Source of the DNA: Deltaproteobacteria bacterium | GTDB taxonomy: Bacteria; Bdellovibrionota_B; Oligoflexia; Oligoflexales; Bog-1112 | Assembly (NCBI GenBank): GCA_003136475.1 | Contig: PLEQ01000221.1 | Coordinates: forward strand, 9,425 to 14,626 | Direction: 5' to 3' | DNA: 5,202 nt | Shown here: piece by piece, positions 1 through 5,202 of the stretch | How positions within the stretch are numbered: position 1 is the stretch's first letter | Layout of the letters: each line of letters starts with the position of its first letter | Made by a program: the position numbers and the translations under genes | The notes under the pieces: generated by a model | What the model was told of the DNA's origin: nothing | Database searches by the model: none | What the model saw: the letters and a program-made list of their open reading frames with translations, nothing else

Positions 1-13
1 AGAGATCAAGTTT

Positions 14-436
14 ATGACCCAGATTTTCAGTGACTTATTCGGATTCACCGATCGCGTTCAGATGGCGTCTTTGACGCATCGTATGAAGCGATCCCAAATC
101 ATCGATTCGAATATAGCCAACGCTGAAACTCCGGGATATCGATCGCTGAACTATGATTTCGAAGAACAGCTGCAATCCGTAAGCGATAGAGCCGCAACCC
201 GTTTGCAGGTGACTAAAGATCAGCATTTCAAATCCGCCTACGTCTCAGCCAATGGGCAAATTGAGCCAGATCTTTATATCCGTCCTACAGAATCGGTCGG
301 CAACGATGGCAATACAGTCGAGACGGATCACGAAATGGCTCTACTTGCTCAGAACCAAATTCTCTATCGCGCAACGATTGAGGCCATCAATCGAAAAATT
401 GCCACCGTTCGCTACGCTATTCAGGGAGGTCGCTAA
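14..436 (+). CDS. flgB: Flagellar proximal rod protein FlgB
   Basis: FlgB is a proximal-rod subunit of the flagellar basal body. It is exported through the flagellar type III apparatus and assembles in the periplasm above the MS ring. The 140-residue product matches the usual family length (about 130-140). Residues 32-42 carry the rod-protein signature SNIANAETPGY, and residues 97-109 carry the typical FlgB segment NDGNTVETDHEMA. The C-terminal helix (about 108-137) has the amphipathic pattern with which rod and hook proteins pack into the tube. There is no cleavable signal peptide, as expected for a type III export substrate. The ATG at 14 gives the normal N-terminus. Only 13 bases lie upstream, with a weak purine-rich stretch and no in-frame stop, so a slightly earlier start cannot be excluded. 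The stop overlaps the flgC start by one base. Confidence 0.95.
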   Translation: MTQIFSDLFGFTDRVQMASLTHRMKRSQIIDSNIANAETPGYRSLNYDFEEQLQSVSDRAATRLQVTKDQHFKSAYVSANGQIEPDLYIRPTESVGNDGNTVETDHEMALLAQNQILYRATIEAINRKIATVRYAIQGGR

Positions 437-876
437 TGAATAACTTCTTTAAATCACTAGAGATCAGCTCATCCGCTTTGACGGCGCAGAGACTGCGTAT
501 GAATCTTCTGAGTTCAAATCTTGCAAATGCGCAAACGACCCGTACTCCAGAAGGAGGTCCCTACAAACGTCAGGATGCCGTCTTTTCGGCAGTGCCATTG
601 GGATCACCATTTGAGGATATGCTTGCTGACAAAACAGACTCGCGACTTAAGAAAGTTCAAGTGATAGAAATCCATCAAGACACCAAGGAACCTCGAAGGG
701 TTTATGATCCGAGTCATGCGGATGCTGATAAGGACGGCTTTGTAGCGATGCCCAATATCCAAATGATGACCGAGATGGTGAATATGATTATGGCTACTAG
801 AGCTTACGAAGCTAACACCACTGCCTTTAATGCACCCAAAGCCATGGCGCAAAAGGCGCTAGAAATTGGCCGATAA
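436..876 (+). CDS. flgC: Flagellar proximal rod protein FlgC
   Basis: FlgC is the second proximal-rod subunit and polymerises with FlgB and FlgF in the periplasm. The 146-residue product is of normal family length. Residues 27-46 hold the diagnostic FlgC motif: SNLANAQTTRTPEGGPY followed by KRQ. YDPSHADADKDGFVAMPN (90-107) and the conserved C-terminal helix with MVNMIMATRAYEAN (114-127) are also typical of FlgC. The ATG at 436 shares its A with the TAA stop of flgB. It is preceded by a strong Shine-Dalgarno AGGGAGGT at 423-430 with a 5-base spacer, so the start is well supported and translation is probably coupled to flgB. Nothing in the protein looks truncated or unusual. Confidence 0.96.
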   Translation: MNNFFKSLEISSSALTAQRLRMNLLSSNLANAQTTRTPEGGPYKRQDAVFSAVPLGSPFEDMLADKTDSRLKKVQVIEIHQDTKEPRRVYDPSHADADKDGFVAMPNIQMMTEMVNMIMATRAYEANTTAFNAPKAMAQKALEIGR

Positions 877-888
877 TAGGAGTTTTCC

Positions 889-1212
889 ATGTCTTTAGAA
901 ATCAAGAGTATCGTCTCTGACAAAGTAGCCCAGATAGCCCTTAAGGATCAGCACACCGCACTGGACAATCCATCACAGTCGACCAAGGATGCTAAGAGTT
1001 TCATGGATCACTTGGTCGGGAGTCTTAAGGAAGTGAATAGCTTGCAAAACAATGCGGACGCGTTGGCGCAAGATGTTGCGACGGGTAAAAGTGAAAATTT
1101 ACATGAAACAATGCTCGCCATCAGCCAAGCAGAATTGAGCTTCAACTTGATGGTGCAAGTACGTAACAAGGCTCTCGAAGCCTATCAAGATATTATGAGA
1201 ATGCCAGTTTAA
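889..1212 (+). CDS. fliE: Flagellar hook-basal body adaptor FliE
   Basis: FliE is a small periplasmic protein that joins the FliF MS ring to the proximal rod (FlgB) and is among the first rod substrates exported. The 107-residue length is typical (about 100-110). The first ~35 residues are polar and poorly conserved, as usual in the family. Residues 38-107 form the conserved helical region: FMDHLVGSLKEVN, then the ATGKSENLHETMLAISQAEL block (64-83), then FNLMVQVRNKALEAYQDIMRMPV in two parts ending at the C-terminus (85-107). The ATG at 889 is 12 bases after the flgC stop and has AGGAG at 878-882 with a 6-base spacer. Its position between flgC and fliF is the classical arrangement. Confidence 0.96.
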   Translation: MSLEIKSIVSDKVAQIALKDQHTALDNPSQSTKDAKSFMDHLVGSLKEVNSLQNNADALAQDVATGKSENLHETMLAISQAELSFNLMVQVRNKALEAYQDIMRMPV

Positions 1213-1220
1213 GATTAACT

Positions 1221-1234
1221 AGGATATAAAATTG
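1221..1234 (+). promoter_or_regulatory. Ribosome binding site and TTG start of fliF
   Basis: AGGA at 1221-1224, a 7-base A/T-rich spacer and TTG at 1232-1234 decide the fliF start. The in-frame TAG at 1220-1222 rules out anything longer. No in-frame ATG occurs before the codon for residue 160, which would remove the first transmembrane segment and RBM1. The 19-base fliE-fliF gap is otherwise featureless. Confidence 0.8.
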
Positions 1235-2851
1235 AATAAAATCGCCGAGTTTTTTGCAAAATCGAGCACCCAGATCGGGGATTTCTGGAAAACCTTATCC
1301 GCAGCGAAGAAAATCACGATCGTTGCCTCTTCGGTTGTCGTTACGGGAATTCTGCTCCTTGCAGCGATATTGGGATCACGACCAACTTATCAGTACCTTT
1401 TCACAGAACTTCCGCAAGAAGACATCGCTGCAATAAGCTCTTTTTTCGCAAAAAATAACTACACCCGCTACATAGTTGATAGTAAGGGTATCAAAGTTCC
1501 GGTCGAAGATCTCGATCATCTAAGAGTCCAACTCAGTCAAGAAGGACTCCCCAATAAAGGCGTCGTAGGGTGGGAGCAGTTCGATACCGAAAGTTTTACC
1601 CGCACTGAATTCGAACAGGAAATTTTGAAACTACGAGCTATTCAAGGAGAATTGGCCAGAACGATTGCGGCAGTTGACGGCATCTCATCGGCACGCGTTC
1701 ATATTGTCATGCCAAAAAATAGCCTGTTCGTAAGAGACCAAAAAAAGCCTACAGCTGCTATCTATTTAAACACCAAGCACGGGATGAAACTTGAAAAGAA
1801 GCAGATTCAAGGCATTCAACACCTGGTGTCACGTTCTGTAGAAGGTCTTGAGACCAATCAAATAACCATTATCGATTCTGATGGCACGATGATTAGTGAA
1901 GCCGAGCCTGACAACATGGCAGCTAAACAATCGCAAGAGATTCTTGTCTATACTCAAGCTATCGAAAAAAACCTTGAAGAAAGAATACGAGGTATCGTCG
2001 GAAAAGTCGTAGGTTACGAGCGCGTCGATGCCAAAGTTGATGCTCAGGTTGACTTCACCCAGGAGAAGCAAACGATCCAAAATGTGGATCCTGAAGGAGT
2101 TGTCGTCGTTTCCAAAAACACTACCGGCTCTTCCGTACAAGGTCAAAGCCTCAACCCTACTGGAATTCCGGGGGCCAAATCTAACGTTCCTGGCGAACAG
2201 GAACCTCTTAGCGGAGCCGCAGCGCAGTCAGGCAGCAAACGCGAGTCGGAGATCGTCAACTACGACTATTCCAAAACAACCAGCGAACGAACACCGTCGG
2301 TGGGAAAGATCCTGCGCTTAACGGTTTCAGCTATCGTCGACGGCAAACAAATCTATCCCTTAGATGGGAGCCAACCGGACTTTGCACCTCGTACGTCTGA
2401 GGAAATGAAGAAAATTGAAGAACTGATAAAAGATGCTGTTGGTTTCAAAGAAGGGAGAGATTCCCTTACGGTCCATAATATGATGTTCCAGCTTGATCCT
2501 TCGCAACTTATGGCAATTAAAGAACAGAAAAAAGAAGATAGAGCCTACTTATCAACCTTAGCGATCTCAGCTGTGATTGCCCTCGCCATAGCATTCTTTT
2601 TTGGGTTTGTCGTACGACCTTACTTCCGATGGCTTGTTTATGATCCAGAGAAAAAAGAGCAAATGGCTGTCGTCGAAGAATATCGACCCGAACTTGAAAC
2701 AGCCACTATGCAACGTGTCAAAGTTCAAGAAGAGGTTCCCTTCGAAAAAATGTCCCCCAAAGATCAAGTCATGTATCTTGCACGAAATGAGCCTAAGCGA
2801 ACTACTGAGGCAATCCGTATCCTGCTGAGCCCAACTAGCGGAGCGGTCTGA
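1232..2851 (+). CDS. fliF: Flagellar MS-ring protein FliF
   Basis: FliF oligomerises in the inner membrane to form the MS ring, the base on which rod, export gate and C ring assemble. The 539-residue product is of usual length. A short cytoplasmic N-terminus is followed by transmembrane segment 1 (about 28-47). The ring-building regions come next: RBM1 (about 52-105, containing YQYLFTELPQEDI) and RBM2 (about 120-220, containing FTRTEFEQ and ARVHIVMPKNSLF). The beta-collar/RBM3 region covers about 235-370, with a low-complexity insert near 300-340 (NPTGIPGAK at 308-316) and EIVNYDYSKTT at 340-350. Transmembrane segment 2 is at about 440-461. A 78-residue cytoplasmic tail ends in a segment (505-532) resembling the FliG-binding region. 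The start is TTG: an in-frame TAG lies at 1220-1222, AGGA at 1221-1224 is 7 bases upstream, and the first in-frame ATG lies far inside RBM2. Confidence 0.96.
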   Translation: MNKIAEFFAKSSTQIGDFWKTLSAAKKITIVASSVVVTGILLLAAILGSRPTYQYLFTELPQEDIAAISSFFAKNNYTRYIVDSKGIKVPVEDLDHLRVQLSQEGLPNKGVVGWEQFDTESFTRTEFEQEILKLRAIQGELARTIAAVDGISSARVHIVMPKNSLFVRDQKKPTAAIYLNTKHGMKLEKKQIQGIQHLVSRSVEGLETNQITIIDSDGTMISEAEPDNMAAKQSQEILVYTQAIEKNLEERIRGIVGKVVGYERVDAKVDAQVDFTQEKQTIQNVDPEGVVVVSKNTTGSSVQGQSLNPTGIPGAKSNVPGEQEPLSGAAAQSGSKRESEIVNYDYSKTTSERTPSVGKILRLTVSAIVDGKQIYPLDGSQPDFAPRTSEEMKKIEELIKDAVGFKEGRDSLTVHNMMFQLDPSQLMAIKEQKKEDRAYLSTLAISAVIALAIAFFFGFVVRPYFRWLVYDPEKKEQMAVVEEYRPELETATMQRVKVQEEVPFEKMSPKDQVMYLARNEPKRTTEAIRILLSPTSGAV

Positions 2852-3996
2852 TGCCTACCGGTAAATTTCTAAAAAAAGGTTCGAAAATTTTTGAGATTAT
2901 TAAAGTTACAAACTATAGTTTCGAAGAAATTTCGTTACGTAAGTTGATTATTCCAGACAATATTCAATCCAATATTATTCATACACGTTATCATGATCAA
3001 GACGATATCGACAGAAACCTGATCGATCCATCTTCATTTAAAGAGGATCTTGAGCAGCCAAAAAAGCCCATTCAATTCCCGATCGATTTTACCCAAGATT
3101 GGGAAGAAGCCAAACGACGGTCGATTCGTCCCAAGGAACACGATGAAGATGAAGAGGAAGAATACGAAAAATATTTAGAAACCTTGAAAGACTCCGATGC
3201 TGAGGACGAGGACAGAGACACCAGCCAATCACCGCGCAAAGCACGACGAGAAATTCCGGCCCTTGACACTATTGAAACAATACCTCATTTGAATAACTCA
3301 GCTGATGGCGATAAACTGAAGGACCTTCAGTCCATTGAGTTTTCGCCGAAAAACCCTATTGAAATCGTCAAGGACGCCTTCTCTAAAATCAAAACGGAGC
3401 CCTCCGTACCCGAATTGAAGCAAGCGGATACAAAGCCAGCACAAGGGGCAGAAGCCACGCCTCCCGATAGCTCCCAAGCTTCGAAAATAGCCATGAGTGA
3501 TAGCGACTTTAAGCAAGTTCAAGAAAAAGCCAAGGAGCTTGGGTACAAAGAAGGTCTAGAAGAAGCTCTGAAACTGAGTCAGCAGCTTGGTGACATCATG
3601 CGAGGTTTAGAACGTCTCAAAAAAGATGTTCTTTCCAATATTCAAGACAATTTCTATGAGCTGGTAAAAGCTCTCAGTCAGACAATTTTTGAAAAGGAAA
3701 TCGCTGCTTCGCCTGAGACCTTCGCCAAAATCATCCGAAAGACGGTAGCCTCCCTAATCGACAGCGATAAGTTTGTCGTGCATTTGAACCCCAATGATTT
3801 CTATAAGCTATCCAGCCTTAATGCTGACAGTTTAAAGAACAATTTGGTTTCCGATCCGAAAATAAGTGTCGGCAATTTTCAAATTGAAACCGATTTGGGC
3901 GTTGTGGATACAGGCCTCAAAGACATCATTAATCAACTTCTTGAACAAACGAATCTCAGCCTTTTTGATAAAGAGAAGGACAGTGACAACAGATAA
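2851..3996 (+). CDS. fliH: FliH-like flagellar export ATPase regulator with long N-terminal extension
   Basis: FliH is the cytoplasmic stator/regulator that dimerises, binds FliI and tethers it to the C ring and export gate. The conserved part is residues ~216-366. A charged helix with GYKEGLEEAL (231-240, one GxxxG repeat) leads into a coiled-coil-like stretch (about 241-280). The C-terminal domain follows, with FVVHLNPNDFYKL (308-320) and GNFQIETDLGVVDTGL (341-356), the FliH/YscL-type ending. Residues 1-215 are not recognisable. They include a basic/hydrophobic start, one Trp (W84), an acidic tract (97-109, Asp/Glu-rich) and a Pro/Ser/Ala-rich linker (185-212). At 381 residues it is much longer than the usual 230-280. 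ATG 2851 overlaps the fliF stop as TGATG, with GGAG at 2840-2843 seven bases upstream. Identity rests on the C-terminal domain and on being followed directly by fliI. fliG is absent between fliF and this gene. Confidence 0.85.
   Translation: MPTGKFLKKGSKIFEIIKVTNYSFEEISLRKLIIPDNIQSNIIHTRYHDQDDIDRNLIDPSSFKEDLEQPKKPIQFPIDFTQDWEEAKRRSIRPKEHDEDEEEEYEKYLETLKDSDAEDEDRDTSQSPRKARREIPALDTIETIPHLNNSADGDKLKDLQSIEFSPKNPIEIVKDAFSKIKTEPSVPELKQADTKPAQGAEATPPDSSQASKIAMSDSDFKQVQEKAKELGYKEGLEEALKLSQQLGDIMRGLERLKKDVLSNIQDNFYELVKALSQTIFEKEIAASPETFAKIIRKTVASLIDSDKFVVHLNPNDFYKLSSLNADSLKNNLVSDPKISVGNFQIETDLGVVDTGLKDIINQLLEQTNLSLFDKEKDSDNR
2861..3000 (+). other. Low-GC segment at the start of fliH
   Basis: Counting by hand, 35 of 140 bases are G or C (25%). 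The 30 bases before it (2821-2850) have 20 G/C, the 60 bases after it (3001-3060) have 26 (43%), and sampled 60-base pieces of fliF and fliI have 45-50%. The segment codes for residues ~4-50 of the FliH-like protein, rich in Ile, Lys, Asn and Phe. It sits exactly where fliG would normally intervene. It may reflect an unstructured translation start region, or a junction left by rearrangement; the sequence alone does not decide. Confidence 0.6.
3975..3985 (+). promoter_or_regulatory. Ribosome binding site and GTG start of fliI inside the end of fliH
   Basis: GAAGGA at 3975-3980 precedes GTG at 3983-3985, inside the last codons of fliH. The spacer is only 2 bases, shorter than the usual 5-9, though the purine run begins earlier, at 3971. 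The fliH stop is at 3994-3996, so the genes overlap by 14 bases and coupled translation is likely. The in-frame TTG at 3965 has no Shine-Dalgarno. The first in-frame ATG (4229) would remove the N-terminal domain. Confidence 0.6.
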
Positions 3997-5202
3997 TACT
4001 CCCGTTCGTAAATTTTCAGCCAAGGATCTCTCACCATCCTTTAGACACCTACATTGGGAGCCAGAAGGAAGAGTTTGCGACGTTATAGGAACGATAGTTG
4101 AGGCCAAGTTTCCATTCGGCCGGCTGGGGACCCTTGTCGATATCGATGTAGCGGGACAAGAACGCTCTCTACTTGCCGAAATCGTGGGTTTTCGAAACGA
4201 CAGAACCTTACTGATACCCTATGCCAATATGGCTGGAATCACGATCGGTTCCCGCATCAAAGGTCGCAAGCTGGCTGAAAAAATTCCCGTTGGCGACTTC
4301 CTACTCGGGAAAGTTCTAGATTCCTTTCTGCAACCCCTCAATGGTGAAGAGCTCAAGGTTCCCCGTTACTGCGCCTCGGTACCGGTGGAACGCGATGCAC
4401 CGAATCCAATGAGCCGCATGCGGATTTCTCGACAACTGCCCTTGGGCATACGGGCTATCGATGGGCTCCTTTCCTTCGGAGAAGGGCAACGTCTTGGCAT
4501 CATGGCCGGTTCGGGCGTTGGCAAGAGTATTCTGTTAGGTATGATCGCAAAAGGTTCTTCAGCTGATATCAACGTCATTGGACTTATTGGCGAACGTGGT
4601 CGGGAAATTCGAGAATTTATCGAACGCGATCTCGGCGAAGAGGGTCTCCAACGTTCCATCATTATCGTGGCAACGAGCGACCAATCCGCCCTCTTACGCA
4701 TTCGAGCGGCCAAAGTTACCATGGCGGTTGCTGAGTATTTTTCTCAACAAGGTAAAAAAGTTCTGCTCATGATGGACAGCCTGAGTCGCGTTGCCCAATC
4801 GCAGCGTGAAATCGGACTCGCCATTGGGGAGCCTCCGACATCCAAAGGCTACCCACCTTCGGTCTTTGCTTTTCTGCCAAAGCTATTGGAACGCTGTGGA
4901 CCACAGCTTGAAAGCAAAGGCAGCATCAGCGGCCTCTTCACCGTCTTGGTAGACGGAGATGACTTCAACGACCCCATGCCGGATATGGCTCGTGCCATAC
5001 TCGATGGCCATATCAATCTTTCGCGATCACTGGCGGCAAAAGGGCATTTCCCAGCCATAGAAATCACCACGAGTGTGAGCCGCGTTATGACGGACATCAT
5101 CTCTCCGCAACATTTGGAACTTGCCAATCGCGTTCGTGCGTTAATAGCTACTTATTTAGAGAATATCGATTTTATTCAAATGGGTTCTTATCAAAAGGGC
5201 AG
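3983..5202 (+). CDS. fliI: Flagellum-specific export ATPase FliI (3' end beyond window)
   Basis: FliI is the F1-beta-like hexameric ATPase of the flagellar type III export apparatus. It acts in the cytoplasm with FliH and FliJ to deliver substrates to the FlhA/FlhB gate. The frame is open from the GTG to the window edge, giving 406 whole codons; the family is about 440 residues, so roughly 35-40 are missing. Residues ~25-95 are the N-terminal beta-barrel domain. The Walker A motif GSGVGKS is at 176-182. GERGRE at 203-208 holds the likely catalytic Glu (E204), and Walker B VLLMMD ends at D265. QREIGLAIGEPP and GYPPSVFAFLPKLLERCG follow, as in FliI rather than the F1 or Rho branches. The alpha/beta ATPase signature reads PAIEITTSVSR (357-367), with Glu where the family normally has Asp. 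The gene overlaps fliH by 14 bases. fliJ would be expected next but is not in the window. Confidence 0.95.
   Translation, partial: MTTDNTPVRKFSAKDLSPSFRHLHWEPEGRVCDVIGTIVEAKFPFGRLGTLVDIDVAGQERSLLAEIVGFRNDRTLLIPYANMAGITIGSRIKGRKLAEKIPVGDFLLGKVLDSFLQPLNGEELKVPRYCASVPVERDAPNPMSRMRISRQLPLGIRAIDGLLSFGEGQRLGIMAGSGVGKSILLGMIAKGSSADINVIGLIGERGREIREFIERDLGEEGLQRSIIIVATSDQSALLRIRAAKVTMAVAEYFSQQGKKVLLMMDSLSRVAQSQREIGLAIGEPPTSKGYPPSVFAFLPKLLERCGPQLESKGSISGLFTVLVDGDDFNDPMPDMARAILDGHINLSRSLAAKGHFPAIEITTSVSRVMTDIISPQHLELANRVRALIATYLENIDFIQMGSYQKG

Noticed and set aside
1..13. Possible promoter or upstream regulatory site for the operon
   Set aside because: Only 13 bases precede flgB. That is too little to show any sigma-28, sigma-54 or sigma-70 type element.
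1741..1747. In-phase A AAA AAG heptamer in fliF, like the dnaX -1 frameshift site
   Set aside because: The -1 frame stops after about 15 codons. I see no convincing upstream Shine-Dalgarno-like stimulator and did not identify a downstream hairpin. Similar A-runs occur elsewhere in these genes (for example near 1964), so it looks like chance from Lys codons.
2028..2321. 97-codon plus-strand open frame within fliF in another frame
   Set aside because: It overlaps the FliF beta-collar region completely, and its product is low-complexity and unrecognisable. It is a shadow of fliF.
2871..2877. A7 run near the start of fliH as a possible slippage or phase-variation tract
   Set aside because: Seven A's are common in this AT-rich stretch. 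A -1 shift meets a stop after five codons. Nothing besides the run itself supports regulated slippage.
3072..3269. Minus-strand open frame with a serine-rich product
   Set aside because: It is the antisense reading of the Asp/Glu-rich codons of the FliH extension (GAA/GAT read as Ser/Phe codons). It has no ribosome binding site or recognisable domain.
4366..4722. 118-codon minus-strand open frame opposite fliI
   Set aside because: The sense strand encodes the conserved FliI ATPase core here. The antisense product is Arg/Ser/Pro-rich, with no family resemblance.

Overview
The window is a single run of flagellar basal-body and export genes, all on the + strand, tightly packed and apparently one operon: flgB, flgC, fliE, fliF, a fliH-like gene, then fliI, which is cut by the right edge. 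Every gene is identified from its translated sequence. There is no RNA gene, mobile element, CRISPR array or non-coding stretch longer than 19 bases. The promoter and terminator must lie outside the window.

The genes suggest a flagellated Gram-negative bacterium, since rod, MS-ring and export-ATPase genes are co-transcribed in the order flgB-flgC-fliE-fliF-...-fliH-fliI. Sampled coding segments are about 45-50% GC. The gene order and moderate GC are compatible with a delta-proteobacterium or Bdellovibrionota/Oligoflexia lineage, but this is a weak inference and no gene here fixes the taxon.

Layout: 14-1212 encodes proximal-rod proteins FlgB and FlgC and the MS-ring/rod adaptor FliE. Positions 1232-2851 encode the MS-ring protein FliF, with a TTG start. 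Positions 2851-3996 encode a 381-residue protein. Its C-terminal part is a recognisable FliH export-ATPase regulator, and its first ~215 residues are a long charged, low-complexity extension. Positions 3983-5202 encode most of the export ATPase FliI, with a GTG start inside the end of fliH. Genes overlap by 1 base (flgB/flgC, fliF/fliH) or 14 bases (fliH/fliI), or are 12-19 bases apart, which suggests translational coupling.

Working together, FliF forms the membrane ring, FliE joins it to the FlgB/FlgC rod, and FliH holds and regulates the FliI hexamer that helps feed rod subunits into the export gate.

The main anomaly is the absence of fliG, the rotor/switch gene that commonly sits between fliF and fliH. 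Here fliF runs directly into fliH with a TGATG overlap, and the first ~140 bases of fliH drop to about 25% GC. The FliF tail still carries a segment resembling the FliG-binding region, so FliG is probably encoded elsewhere. I found no sign of a previously undescribed system; this is otherwise an ordinary flagellar operon.
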